DNA of 64,000 bases from Arsenophonus fragariae (GTDB lineage Bacteria; Pseudomonadota; Gammaproteobacteria; Enterobacterales; Enterobacteriaceae): assembly GCA_047291315.1 (NCBI GenBank), contig JBDPYZ010000002.1:62001-126000 (forward strand), given 5' to 3'. The notes beneath the pieces are model-generated. The model saw only the letters and a list, made by a program, of their open reading frames with translations, was not told the origin of the DNA and made no database searches. Made by a program: the position numbers and the translations under genes. Below, piece after piece: positions 8,940 to 18,537 of the stretch. Position 1 is the first letter of the stretch; every line of letters begins with the position of its first letter.

Positions 8940-9737
8940 ATGGCTATCTCAATTAAAACGGAAGAAGATATTCAGAAAATGCGTATCGCCGGACATTTGG
9001 CAGCAGAAGTGTTAGAAATTATTGAACCTTATATAAAACCAGGTGTTTCCAGCGGTGAACTTGATCGTATCTGTCACACGCATATTGTCGAAAAACAACA
9101 AGCTATTCCAGCCTGTTTAAATTACCATGGCTTTCCTAAGTCTATTTGTACTTCCGTTAACGATGTTATTTGTCACGGTATTCCTAGTGATAAAAAAATC
9201 TTAAAAGAAGGTGATATCATTAATATTGATGTCACTGTTATTAAAAATGGCTTCCATGGTGACACTTCCAAGATGTTCATTGTCGGTAAATCAACCATCC
9301 AAGGCGAACGATTATGTAAAGTAACACAGGAAAGCCTTTATCTTGCCTTAAAAATGGTCAAACCTGGTATTCGTTTACGAACAATAGGTCAGGCAATTCA
9401 GCAATTTGTTGAACAACATCACTTTTCTGTCGTACGTGAATATTGTGGCCATGGTATTGGTCAAGTTTTTCATGAAGAACCTCAAATATTACATTACGAT
9501 GCTGATGACAGCGGTGTGATACTGCAAAAAGGCATGACGTTTACTATCGAACCGATGGTAAATACCGACGATCATCGTATCAGGACAATGAAAGATGGCT
9601 GGACAGTAAAAACAAAAGATCGAGGTTGGTCAGCACAATATGAACATACTTTAGCTGTCACCGATGATGGGTGTGAAATTTTAACCTTACGAAAAGAAGA
9701 AGAATCATTTATTTCGGCTATATTAATGAATAGATAA
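8940..9737 (+). CDS. map: Methionine aminopeptidase, type I
   Basis: MAP removes the initiator Met from nascent proteins and is essential. The protein has 265 residues (264 in E. coli). Metal ligands can be seen in order: Asp in NIDVTVIKNGFHGDTSKMF (two Asp), His in CGHGIGQVFHEEPQ, Glu in FTIEPMV and Glu in YEHTLAVTDDGCEIL. The substrate-site His of YHGFPKSICTSVNDVICHG is also there. It heads the plus-strand map-glnD-dapD series and diverges from rpsB, the E. coli arrangement. Confidence 0.97.
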   Translation: MAISIKTEEDIQKMRIAGHLAAEVLEIIEPYIKPGVSSGELDRICHTHIVEKQQAIPACLNYHGFPKSICTSVNDVICHGIPSDKKILKEGDIINIDVTVIKNGFHGDTSKMFIVGKSTIQGERLCKVTQESLYLALKMVKPGIRLRTIGQAIQQFVEQHHFSVVREYCGHGIGQVFHEEPQILHYDADDSGVILQKGMTFTIEPMVNTDDHRIRTMKDGWTVKTKDRGWSAQYEHTLAVTDDGCEILTLRKEEESFISAILMNR

Positions 9738-9747
9738 TATTCTGATT

Positions 9748-9772
9748 GCCCCCCATAATTTTGGAGGCTTTT
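9748..9772 (+). terminator. Weak possible terminator after map
   Basis: GCCCCCC (9748-9754) can pair imperfectly with GGAGGC (9763-9768), with one C-A mismatch, followed by TTTTAT. It lies 11 bases after the map stop codon. The mismatch makes the call weak. Confidence 0.35.
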
Positions 9773-9873
9773 ATGTTAATGATATTTTTTTACTGCTTTT
9801 TATTGTTTATTAATACCATTGATTAGTGATCTCATAATCAGATCTCCTCCAGTAATTTCGCGGTTATAATACC

Positions 9874-12537
9874 ATGATGAAAAGTAATCAGCCCGTCCCT
9901 CTCATCCTTACTCTTGATAAATTATCTCAAGAGGATTTTACTTTACCTTTACTAAAACAACAGGTAGCGCGCTTGCAAAAATGGTTAGAACAATCTTTTA
10001 AACAGGGAGTTACTGCCGCTGAACTTATTGTCATCCGTAGCCATTATCTTGATAAATTGTTACAGCGTCTTTGGCAAGTCAATGGTTTTGAGGTAATTAC
10101 TCAATTGTCTTTAATTGCGGTGGGAGGTTATGGCCGGCAAGAATTACATCCGCTTTCAGATATAGACTTATTAATTTTAAGTCAGCATCCTTTACCTATC
10201 ACTATCACGGCTAAGATTGGTCAATTTATTACTCTATTATGGGATTTAGGTTTTCAAATTGCTCATAGTGTGCGCACATTAGAAGAGTGTTTCCAGGCAG
10301 GACAAGCAGATCTGTCTATAGCAACTAATCTATTTGAATCAAGGTTAATTTGTGGCGATCAATCTCTGTTTCTATCACTACAACAAGCGATATTTAGCGA
10401 TAACTTTTGGTCGTCTGATAAATTTTTTGCTGCCAAACGTAGTGAACAACAACTGCGCCACCAACGTTATCATAGTACTAGTTACAACCTTGAACCAGAT
10501 ATCAAAAGTAGTCCCGGAGGTTTACGTGACATTCATATATTGTTATGGGTCGCACGCCGACATTTTGGTGCAACCACCATTGAGCAGACAGTTCATTTCA
10601 GCTTTCTAAGTCAAACAGAATATAGTGAATTAAAAATATGCCTAAATTTTTTGGTTCATATTCGATTTGCTCTGCATTTAATACTAAACCGTTATGATAA
10701 TCGCCTACTATTTGAACATCAATTAAATGTTGCCCTCTTACTAGATTATCAAGGTGAAGGTAATCAGCCAGTTGAGCAAATGATGAAAGACTATTATCGC
10801 GTCACCCGACGTGTTCGAGAACTCAATAACATGCTGCTGCAACTTTTTGATGAAGCCATCCTTAGCGAAAAAAATCTAGCAGCGCCACATAAACTAGATA
10901 ATGAATTTCAACTTAGAGGAGATCTCATCGATCTGATTGATAATACACTTTTCCATCGTGAACCTGCTGCCATATTGCGGCTATTTTATCAAATGGCCGA
11001 ACATGTAAATATTCTAGGAATATACTCAGCTACATTACGTCAATTACGTTTTGCTTGTCAAAAACTAGTTAAACCTCTGTGTGAAATCCCGATTTCTCGT
11101 GAAATTTTTATTACTATTCTGCGCCATCCAAGAGCTGTGAAAGGTGCCATTGTTCCTATGCACTTACATAATGTACTCAGTGCTTATATGCCGGTTTGGC
11201 AAAATATTGTTGGACAAATGCAATTTGATCTTTTTCATACTTACACCGTCGATGAACATACTATTCGCGTATTACAAAAACTTGAGAAATTTGCTGATCA
11301 AAAAAATCACCAACAACACCCTTTATGCGTTGCCATTTATGCTAAGCTTGCTCAGCCAGAAATTTTACGTTTGGCGGCTATGTTTCATGATATTGCAAAA
11401 GGTAGAAAAGATGATCACTCGGAACTGGGCGCAAAAGATGCTAAGCAATTTGCCATAGCTCACGGCCTATCTGAGCATGATTCATCGTTAATTGCGTGGC
11501 TTGTGCGTCAACATCTTTTGATGTCAGTGACAGCCCAACGACGTGATATTCAAGATCCTGTTGTTATTAAACAATTTGCCAGTGAAGTAAAATCAATAAA
11601 CCGTCTGGATTATCTTTTGTGTCTGACTGTTGCCGATATATGCGCAACCAATAATACCTTATGGAATAGCTGGAAACAGAGTCTATTAAAAGAGTTGTAT
11701 CTATTAACTAAAAATCAATTAAATCAAGGTGTGCAAGCAATACCAACTTTACGTCAACGCATCCAACTCCATCGCCTGCAAGCATTAACCCAGCTACGTG
11801 AAAAAAATATTGATAAAGGCGCGCTGAAAAAATTATGGGCGCGCTGCCGTGCTGATTATTTTTTACGCCATAACCCACAGCAACTAGCCTGGCACGCCAA
11901 TGCTTTATTAAAACACAATTTAAATGAACCGCTGATACTAATCAGTACAGTATCTGTTCATGGTAGTACCGAAATTTTTATCTGGTGTCCAGATCAACCA
12001 TCGCTATTTGCCGCGGTTGCCGGAGAACTTGATAGACGGAATCTTAATATTCATAGCGCCCAAATCTTCACTAATAAAGATAATATGACGATGGATACTT
12101 TTGTGGTATTAGATCCTAAAGGACAACCTCTGGCTAATGATCGCTATGAAAATATCCACCAAACTTTATTAAAAGTTATTGAAACCCCAGATAGCAAAAC
12201 TTTAAAAACACGTAACCCCCATCATAAATTACACCTTTTTAAGGTACCAACTAAAGTTCATTTTATGCCCAAACAAAATGTTAGACGAACTTATATGGAA
12301 CTTATTGCCCTCGATCAACCCGGATTATTGGCACAGATCGGTAATATATTTACTGAAATGGCCGTGCTCTTACACAGAGCCAGGATCACAACGATTGGAG
12401 AAAGAGTTGAGGATTTGTTTGTACTTACTGATCAAAACAACCAAGCACTCGATCAAAATATACAACAAAAACTGACAGAAAAATTGACACAAGCCCTGAC
12501 TTCAATAGATAAAGAAAAAAATAAACATGTTAAATAA
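9874..12537 (+). CDS. glnD: Bifunctional PII uridylyltransferase / uridylyl-removing enzyme GlnD
   Basis: GlnD senses glutamine and adds UMP to, or removes it from, PII proteins, controlling glutamine synthetase and nitrogen genes. The protein has 887 residues against 890 in E. coli. Domains in order: nucleotidyltransferase with GGYGRQELHPLSDIDLLIL (residues ~88-108), a helical linker with SPGGLRDIH, the HD domain with MFHDIAKG and DDHSELGA (~505-523), and two C-terminal ACT domains (starting near ~690 and ~805). No stop or frameshift is visible over 2.7 kb. That is notable in a window with so much decay, and implies nitrogen signalling is still under selection. Confidence 0.97.
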   Translation: MMKSNQPVPLILTLDKLSQEDFTLPLLKQQVARLQKWLEQSFKQGVTAAELIVIRSHYLDKLLQRLWQVNGFEVITQLSLIAVGGYGRQELHPLSDIDLLILSQHPLPITITAKIGQFITLLWDLGFQIAHSVRTLEECFQAGQADLSIATNLFESRLICGDQSLFLSLQQAIFSDNFWSSDKFFAAKRSEQQLRHQRYHSTSYNLEPDIKSSPGGLRDIHILLWVARRHFGATTIEQTVHFSFLSQTEYSELKICLNFLVHIRFALHLILNRYDNRLLFEHQLNVALLLDYQGEGNQPVEQMMKDYYRVTRRVRELNNMLLQLFDEAILSEKNLAAPHKLDNEFQLRGDLIDLIDNTLFHREPAAILRLFYQMAEHVNILGIYSATLRQLRFACQKLVKPLCEIPISREIFITILRHPRAVKGAIVPMHLHNVLSAYMPVWQNIVGQMQFDLFHTYTVDEHTIRVLQKLEKFADQKNHQQHPLCVAIYAKLAQPEILRLAAMFHDIAKGRKDDHSELGAKDAKQFAIAHGLSEHDSSLIAWLVRQHLLMSVTAQRRDIQDPVVIKQFASEVKSINRLDYLLCLTVADICATNNTLWNSWKQSLLKELYLLTKNQLNQGVQAIPTLRQRIQLHRLQALTQLREKNIDKGALKKLWARCRADYFLRHNPQQLAWHANALLKHNLNEPLILISTVSVHGSTEIFIWCPDQPSLFAAVAGELDRRNLNIHSAQIFTNKDNMTMDTFVVLDPKGQPLANDRYENIHQTLLKVIETPDSKTLKTRNPHHKLHLFKVPTKVHFMPKQNVRRTYMELIALDQPGLLAQIGNIFTEMAVLLHRARITTIGERVEDLFVLTDQNNQALDQNIQQKLTEKLTQALTSIDKEKNKHVK

Positions 12538-12563
12538 TTACAGCACAGAGGATGAGTAATTTT

Positions 12564-13388
12564 ATGGAGCAACTTAAAACCATTATTGAAAATACTTTTG
12601 AACATCGAGCAAAAATCACACCGGCGACGACTAGTGTTCAATTAAGTGATGCAATCAATCAGGTGATCACTCAACTTGACAAAGGCCAGTTAAGAGTCGC
12701 TGACAAGATTAATGGGAAATGGATAACTCATCAATGGCTTAAAAAAGCCGTACTACTCTCTTTTCTTATCAATGATAATCAATTAATCGAAGGCGCAGAA
12801 AGCCGCTATTTTGACAAAGTAGCCATGAAATTTTCTGAATATGATCATGCTCGTTTTCAACAAGAGGGATTTAGAGTTGTTCCACCAGCAACGGCTCGAA
12901 AAGGCGTGTTTATCGCCAGAAATACCGTTTTAATGCCATCTTATATTAATATTGGTGCCTATATTGACGAAGGATCCATGATTGATACCTGGGCAACAGT
13001 TGGCTCTTGTGCACAAATTGGTAAAAATGTTCACTTATCCGGTGGTGTTGGAATTGGTGGTGTACTAGAACCCTTACAAGCTAATCCAACCATTATCGAA
13101 GATAACTGTTTTATTGGTGCTCGCTCTGAAATCGTTGAGGGTGTCATAGTTGAAAAAGGCTCGGTTATCTCAATGGGCGTCTATATTGGCCAAAGCACTA
13201 AAATTTATGATAGAGAAACCGGTGAAATTCTCTATGGCCGAATTCCAGCCGGTTCTGTTGTCGTCGCAGGTAATTTACCGGCCAAAAATGGCAACTATAG
13301 CCTATATTGCGCGGTTATTGTAAAAAAAGTGGATGATAAAACCAGAAAGAAAGTTGGCATTAATGAGTTACTAAGAACCATAGACTAA
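12564..13388 (+). CDS. dapD: Tetrahydrodipicolinate N-succinyltransferase
   Basis: DapD transfers succinyl from succinyl-CoA to tetrahydrodipicolinate in the diaminopimelate/lysine pathway, giving the peptidoglycan cross-linking residue. It has 274 residues from MEQLKTIIENTFEHR, the E. coli start and length. An in-frame ATG 12 bases upstream (12552) is possible, but AGAGGA (12547-12552) is spaced 11 bases from 12564 and would overlap the earlier ATG. The hexapeptide left-handed beta helix (IGAYIDEGSMIDTWATVGSCAQIGKNVHLSGGVGIGG in the middle) and the C-terminal GINELLRTID are intact. Confidence 0.96.
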   Translation: MEQLKTIIENTFEHRAKITPATTSVQLSDAINQVITQLDKGQLRVADKINGKWITHQWLKKAVLLSFLINDNQLIEGAESRYFDKVAMKFSEYDHARFQQEGFRVVPPATARKGVFIARNTVLMPSYINIGAYIDEGSMIDTWATVGSCAQIGKNVHLSGGVGIGGVLEPLQANPTIIEDNCFIGARSEIVEGVIVEKGSVISMGVYIGQSTKIYDRETGEILYGRIPAGSVVVAGNLPAKNGNYSLYCAVIVKKVDDKTRKKVGINELLRTID

Positions 13389-13399
13389 AATTTATCATA

Positions 13400-13423
13400 G
13401 CGGATTATCAGTAATATATCCGC
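13400..13423 (+). terminator. Possible terminator after dapD
   Basis: GCGGAT (13400-13405) pairs with ATCCGC (13418-13423) across a 12-base loop, 12 bases after the dapD stop. The following ATATTATTCTT is only moderately T-rich. The position fits the end of the map-glnD-dapD unit; strength is uncertain. Confidence 0.4.
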
Positions 13424-13483
13424 ATATTATTCTTATACTAATCTATAATAACTGTTAAATAACCTTATTCATTCAATATTAAT

Positions 13484-13840
13484 ATTTATGATAATTTTAA
13501 AAATTTAGGTATTACTCAACCTGTAGATATCGATCACTACACCCTTCGTCAAGAAGCAAACAATGACATTCTAAAGATTTATTTTCGTGAAGATAAAGAT
13601 GAACACTATGCTAAAAGCGTAAAATTAAAATATCCACTGCAACGAAAGCTGATTAACCTTGACAATAATCTCAAAGAAATCAATAAAATTAATTTTCATC
13701 TACCGGATGTGATCTAAGAATTAAATCAAATTTGTTAACATGACTAAACCAAACATGATTTAAAAAGTAAAATATTAAATAATTTGTGCCATTTAGAATC
13801 TGTAGTAATAAGCAAAATTGCTGAAATTAAATCAGATTAA
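13484..13840 (+). pseudogene. yaeH: yaeH (UPF0325 family) pseudogene
   Basis: The frame from 13484 reads YDNFKNLGITQPVDIDHYTLRQEANNDILKIYF and KSVKLKYP, clearly the UPF0325/YaeH protein that follows dapD in E. coli. The start codon position holds ATT instead of ATG. After about 75 codons an in-frame TAA splits IxELNQIC, with another stop soon after. The C-terminal NLCHLESVVISKIAEIKSD is still readable up to 13840. Function of the family is unknown. Start-codon loss plus stops make it a pseudogene, though the long first stretch shows the decay is fairly recent. Confidence 0.85.
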
Positions 13841-13951
13841 AAAAAAACTTTGCTGAAAAACCTACTACTAGCTTATTTATGCCAGTACTAACTGGCTTTG
13901 AGGCCAAATTTGCATTTCAAACAAACTAGCATAACGATTTAATATTAAAAT

Positions 13952-14704
13952 TTATACCATAGATAAATGTTGACTCTCGAGTTCAGGCGCAATACCTAAC
14001 CAACCAAACTGTGATAGCAAACGCGTCCAAACATAATCCCACTTTGCAATCAGCTGCAATTTATCGCCTATCATTGGACGCTTAAAAGATAAATAACTCG
14101 CATGTAAAAACGGCTGGTAGCAAAATAGTGTGCAACACCACTATTCTGACGCAGATCACCATGGGTAGTATCACCAATTATCGGGTGACGAATATGTGCT
14201 ATATGACATCTTAATTGATGTTTTCACCCAGTTTTGGAGTCAGCGCTAAAAGAGTGAAACGCGAAGTAGGATAACGACCTATCTCTATCGGACATTCAAC
14301 CTTAGCCAGTGCCGAATAATGAGTAATAGACCATTGAGATTGGCTTACTTTACTAGCATATTTTTCAGCGATCTTATCTTATCTTATTCTTCCTTCAGGT
14401 CATAATCAATAATATCAGCTTCATTAACATAACCCCTCATAATAGCATGATACTTTTTTTTCTATTGCATGGAGTTCAAATTGCTGAGCCAAAAGGCGAG
14501 CAACTTCACCGGAACGCTCCATCAACAACACCCCTTAAGTTGGTTTATCTAAACGGTGAACAGGGAAAACATACTGACCAATTCGGTCACGCACTGTTTG
14601 CATGACAAAACGTGTTTCATGTCGATCAAGCCAACTACGATGTACCATCCAGCTGGCTTGTTTATTGCAATCAAATACTGATCTTGATAAAGCACTTCAG
14701 GCAT
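13952..14704 (-). pseudogene. truC: tRNA pseudouridine(65) synthase TruC pseudogene
   Basis: TruC makes pseudouridine 65 in some tRNAs. The N-terminus MPEVLYQDQYLIAINKPAGW is clear at 14704. A 2-base loss then breaks the frame before HRSWLDRHE. The catalytic block reads HRLDKPT and then TAA in place of the conserved Ser codon. Later pieces GRYPTSRF-like, HQLRCHIAHIRHP and the C-terminal FGWLGIAPELES survive in shifting frames down to 13952. Its start overlaps the end of yqcC, the E. coli truC-yqcC arrangement. At least three independent lesions make it dead. Confidence 0.85.
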
Positions 14705-15038
14705 ACGTTGAACTACCTTGTGAAAAAACGGTGTCTAACGCCCGTAAATTTTCCAATAATCGGAAATAACGCCCTTCCTGTTGGCCTTTGTACATCTCTT
14801 CAAAATAGGGAGTGATAGCGAATACTTTTGGGAAAACAAGATCTTGTTCAATAACCGCATATAGTCTTGGTAATAGTACCCATTGTAACCATTCATATGC
14901 TTCCATGGTGTCAAAGGCAAAAGGCAAATGACTAGCAAAAGCTTCCGCTGGTGGCGGTGTATCACTCCAAAGATTAAGGTTTTTCATTTCAGCTTCAATG
15001 AGACAGAGTTTTTCTATAACTATCAAATTGATATTCAT
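14697..15038 (-). CDS. yqcC: YqcC family protein
   Basis: YqcC is a small conserved enterobacterial protein of unknown biochemical function, encoded just before truC in E. coli. This 113-residue frame has the family core FDTMEAYEWLQWVLLPRLYAVIE followed by FAITPYFEE. The start at 15038 (MNINLIVIEK) gives the family length. The stop overlaps the first codons of truC. The frame is intact although its downstream partner is dead. The next E. coli gene upstream, syd, is found only 34 kb away here, so the locus has been split. Confidence 0.85.
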   Translation of the reverse strand: MNINLIVIEKLCLIEAEMKNLNLWSDTPPPAEAFASHLPFAFDTMEAYEWLQWVLLPRLYAVIEQDLVFPKVFAITPYFEEMYKGQQEGRYFRLLENLRALDTVFSQGSSTYA

Positions 15039-15602
15039 TCTCTACACTAGTGTCATAAGTAAAAATAAATGAATCATAACATTATTACTTATCAAACAAA
15101 AAACAGCGTGTGATATTAATTTTATTACTCATTAATAAATCTAAATAAAACATCCAATCAATCATAATCAATATAAATACACTTATTAATTATGAGCAAC
15201 ATCGCTGACTTATAGTGTTATATTATCAGCGACTGCATCATTAAAATAATCTTTTGCAAAGCTATTTTAGCCATAAAAAATCAGTCTATAAAATCAACAG
15301 GTTATATAATATGTAACGCTATTAAATAGAATATTTATGCATCCTGCTGAATAAATCTCCCTACTATTTACTAGGTAGTTAATTATATAAAATAAAATAC
15401 ATAAATATTAAACTATTACAAAAATATAGCATATTTAATATACTTACTTACACGTAAAAATAAGCAATTTAAATCATTATAAATTAATCACTTATATCTT
15501 ATAGTGAGTTCTAATTTTGGCTGAAATATCAGTTCAAATTCACCCTCTTTTTTAATTCAAAAACCACCCTAACTATTCGTTTAACTACGGAGAAATATTT
15601 TT
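15039..15602. other. AT-rich spacer marking the left edge of prophage remnant 1
   Basis: No gene is visible. The sequence is very A/T-rich. Bases about 15501-15550 (ATAGTGAGTT ... CTAATTTTGGCTGAAAT ... AGTTCAAATT) recur at about 40871-40925, at the left edge of prophage remnant 2 and in the same orientation. The last ~28 bases before 15603 are nearly identical to the leader at 22841-22868. This stretch probably includes the split point of the yqcC-syd locus and the promoter of the following antirepressor gene. Confidence 0.5.
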
Positions 15603-16417
15603 ATGTCTAAATCAGTCACAATTCAAAATACACAATTACCCGTTATCGAGTACAAATCTCAACGAATGATCACTAATGATATACTTGCTCAGGGATACGG
15701 TACCGATACAAAAATAATCTCAAATAATTTTAATCGCAATAAAGATCACTTCGTAGAAGGTAAACACTATTTCAAAATAAAAGGCAGTGAATTAGATAAT
15801 TTGCGTTCATCATTAAGAGGTGTACAAGTTTCAAACAAAGCAAGAAGCATTTATTTATGGACGGAGCGCGGATCTTCTCGCCATGCAAAAATATTGAAAA
15901 CGGATAAGGCATGGGATTGGTTGAAGCTTTAGAAAACAATTACTTCAATCAAGCTATCTTACAGATAAAACCCCACAAATACGAAGGCAGTGGATCACCT
16001 GAATTTCGTAAGGCAAAAGCAATAGAAATACAAGCCAAAGCGATACAAATTCAAATGGATAACGCAGAAAGGATCTTTGAATGGGCTACTCATCTTTCCG
16101 ATAACGCAAGACAAGGCATCATGGCTGGATTAGTTAATCCTATTGCGGGTAGTGAAGTTATTCCTTTACCTGTTATTACTGATAAGCATTACACAGCAAA
16201 ACAGATTGGTAAAATGTTTAATATCCCAGCAAATAAAATAGGACGTATGGCTAATGATAACAATATGAAGGTTAAAGAATATGGGAAAATGTATCTTGAT
16301 AAATCACCTTATAGCAGTAAACAGGTAGAGTCATTTCGATATAATGAGAAGGCAATCAGGAAATTTGAGGTAATTCTGGTTGCCGAGATGGAAGCAGCAA
16401 CAAGCAAACGGGTTTAA
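15603..16417 (+). pseudogene. Phage ORF6N-domain antirepressor-like protein, split by a single-base frameshift
   Basis: The first frame (15603-15932) reads an ORF6N-type DNA-binding domain (YKSQRMITNDILAQGYG, NNFNRNKDHFVEGKHYFKIKG, and SKARSIYLWTERGSSRHAKIL-like). The second (from about 15920 to 16417) continues it without a gap: WDWFEALENNYFNQ can be restored by adding one T near 15921. The C-terminal part has HYTAKQIGKMFNIPANKIGRMANDN, a helix-turn-helix-like segment. Restored, the protein is about 270 residues. Such proteins are phage regulators that may act as antirepressors. It is the best-preserved gene of the left prophage; a single indel could be recent decay or a sequencing error. 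Confidence 0.75.
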
Positions 16418-16429
16418 TGTAAAAGTTTA

Positions 16430-16734
16430 AGAAGAGCAGCCATGGCTCCTATTGCAAAAATCAGCATACTCTACCGAGGCTTACTGTTAATTGTAAGCTA
16501 AGCTTGTCAAAACGATTTTCTATATCCTTACGGACATCAGCAATTTGAGCTTCATTCTTTTCGAAACGTGCAACCATGTCTTTACGTACGTCTTCTAAAT
16601 CTCTTTGTCGCTACATCAGCAACCTCATGTTACTTACAAACCGCAATAGAAATTGCTTTTGCCTGCTTTTTTGGCAACCCTGCATTCTCTAATGTTTCGA
16701 CAAATTCTTGTGTATCAAATGCAACCTGACACAT
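16430..16734 (-). pseudogene. DUF1640-like coiled-coil protein relic (copy A)
   Basis: The minus frame from 16734 reads CQVAFDTQEFVETLENAGLPKKQAKAISIA, then a stop, then VADVATKRDLEDVRKDMVARFEKNEAQIADVRKDIENRFDKL. The N-terminal motif plus heptad coiled coil matches the DUF1640-like proteins found beside phage and mobile genes. The usual C-terminal membrane helix is broken by stops. A second, better copy lies at 22421-22765. Function is unknown. Confidence 0.65.
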
Positions 16735-17493
16735 AACGAACCCTCATTTTGAGGAGGAGTATAACACAATCACTCTCATTGTGAACTCAATGACACAGTG
16801 AGAAATCGTCGCTGACTGAAAGAACGCCCATCCCAACAGCCAGCTAACCCTAAACCTACCTAGAAGAAATAAGACTAATGAAAAAGTTTAGCTTTCCTGT
16901 GCTCATTTGTGAAGCTAAATCGTTAATACAATAACATGCTAACCTGTATGCAATGGAAGGTATCGCATGAGAATCTTTGACCCTGCTGAATATCCAGAAT
17001 TACGCAATCTTTTTCCATAGTTAACACCCGTTCAGTTTGAACCATCATTGCTCTTTTCTTTTGGTCTTTCTCAAAAGGGAATTTCAGTTTTGCGATCTGT
17101 GAACTATCGATTAGTTAAACGAGAGATAGCGGAAGCAAAATCTAAATTTGAAACAAATTCATTAACCGGATTGTTAACGATATTTCATGTACGTTTGGTT
17201 GTTTTTGCATTATACAGTTGTCGAAAACAAACTGGGAATAACACCAATAAGCAATAATTTAAACGGAGCACTCTCTGGCTGGCAAAAAGCAGAATTGACC
17301 CATTTCATGCAACTATATTAGGATAATGCTCTTTTTATTTTGCTATATATAATATTATTTTCTAAATTAAAATAAAAAGACGTAATACTTGAAGAACGTA
17401 CTCAATATAGGTTTAGCGCGAATCATTGAAATGTATTATAAATAATTATTAACGAAATCTATGCAAAATAGATTCCTATTTGGTTTATAGAAT
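16735..17493 (+). other. Degraded stretch with a rha 3'-end relic
   Basis: Most of this 760-base stretch gives only short frames. From 16967 a frame reads MRIFDPAEYPELRNLFP and stops; a 69-residue frame follows (17048-17257) that I do not recognise. Around 17262-17323 the sequence encodes NGALSGWQKAELTHFMQ, the same C-terminal end as the Rha-like genes at 23969 and 41376. So this is a third, almost erased rha copy. The rest holds nothing I can support. Confidence 0.5.
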
Positions 17494-17740
17494 ATGACAA
17501 AAAATGAATTCAGAAAAAATATTAATGGATTGAGAGCTATCTCTGTTCTTGCTGTGGTTATATTTCATTTCAATCACACTTGGTTAGCTGGTGGTTTTGC
17601 TGGTGTTGATGTTTTTTTTGTCATATCTGGTTTTTTAATGACCTCAATTATTTTTCATGGGGTTGAGAATCATGATTTTTCAATTATTAAGTTTCTTAAT
17701 GTCAGAATAAATCACATTATTCCAACACTTTTAGCGATTC
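17494..17740 (+). pseudogene. Acyltransferase-3 family fragment (N-terminus only)
   Basis: The frame NINGLRAISVLAVVIFHFN then GGFAGVDVFFVISGFLMTSIIF is the hallmark N-terminus of integral membrane acyltransferases (OafA/NodX type) that O-acetylate surface polysaccharides. Only about 80 residues remain, against about 350-650 in the family. The catalytic His of VVIFHFN is present. At about 17730-17745 the sequence passes into the 3' end of a phage scaffold gene on the other strand, so a rearrangement cut it. Phage-encoded O-antigen acetylases of this type are common seroconversion genes, so it may be prophage cargo. Confidence 0.8.
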
Positions 17741-18330
17741 AATCCATTCAACTGGGGTTAATGGTGTACGCCCATCTTTCCCCATAATAGGATTGTTTTC
17801 TTCATCAACAGCGATGGCCTGACCTTCGTCATTGAGTTTAAATATGCCCTTGGCACGTAAAATTAAATCGTCCTGAACACTCGATAGCACACCAGCTTGA
17901 CCCGCAGCGGCACGGATTTCATCGCCTAAAACCCGGTTACGAAATTTATTGGCAAATGCTTCCGCCTTTTTCGCCCTTATCTTTTCAGTCTGAAGCTTTT
18001 TGTCCACATCATGACGTAATCGTTCCATCCGCTTATTGATGATTGCCTACGGCAATGAGTTTTACTTCCTCATCGTTTTCAAAACGCTATAAAACGCCTT
18101 TTACTTGCTTCGGGTCTATCCCTTCAAAGCACTTTAGATTATCGCTTTGTTCTTTGAGCTTACCGAGTAATTCGCTATTTTTTGCTTTTAGGCCTATTAA
18201 CTGCTCGTTAACCTGCTTATCGAAATGGCTTGTATTTCCGGTGTGACTTGTCTACCACCCCCACCGTCACCGCCATTAGGATCATCCACTTGTGAATGAT
18301 AGTTGCGATCGATATTTATAATACTCATTA
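17717..18330 (-). pseudogene. Phage capsid scaffold-like protein pseudogene
   Basis: The minus-strand start MSIINIDRNYHSQVDDPNGGDGGGG at 18330 is followed after a frameshift by a coiled coil (NSELLGKLKEQSDNL), then FEGIDPKQVKGVL, a stop, then FENDEEVKLIAVG. The last part (to 17717) reads MERLRHDVDKKLQTEKIRAKKAEAFANKF and ends in NPIMGKDGRTPLTPVEWIESL. The acidic Gly-rich start, coiled coil and PxEWI-SL tail resemble phage scaffolding proteins encoded before the major capsid gene. It is the only visible late structural gene, so the capsid and tail regions have been deleted. Confidence 0.55.
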
Positions 18331-18498
18331 TTTCCCCTTGGGATTGTACTCTGCGCCTTGCACAGTAAATTAACTCAGCCCTAAACTGAATTCAGCTAAT
18401 AAAAAAGGCCACCGAAGTGACCCTGATTGCCATGTGTAAACGTTAGGTTCATATTCCCGCTTCATATCATCACCGAGCGTTTTCTCTTTGGCGTAAAT

Positions 18499-18522
18499 GA
18501 AAAAGCCACATTTAAGTGGCTT
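18499..18522 (-). terminator. Terminator after the toxin-antitoxin relic
   Basis: AAGCCAC (18503-18509) pairs with GTGGCTT (18516-18522) around a 6-base loop; on the minus strand the stem is followed by TTTTCATT. It lies 16 bases beyond the toxin stop codon. The shape fits a rho-independent terminator. Confidence 0.6.
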
Positions 18523-18537
18523 AATTGAAATCAATAA

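Noticed and set aside
10352..10609. 85-codon frame inside glnD
   Set aside because: Alternate-frame shadow of an intact glnD.
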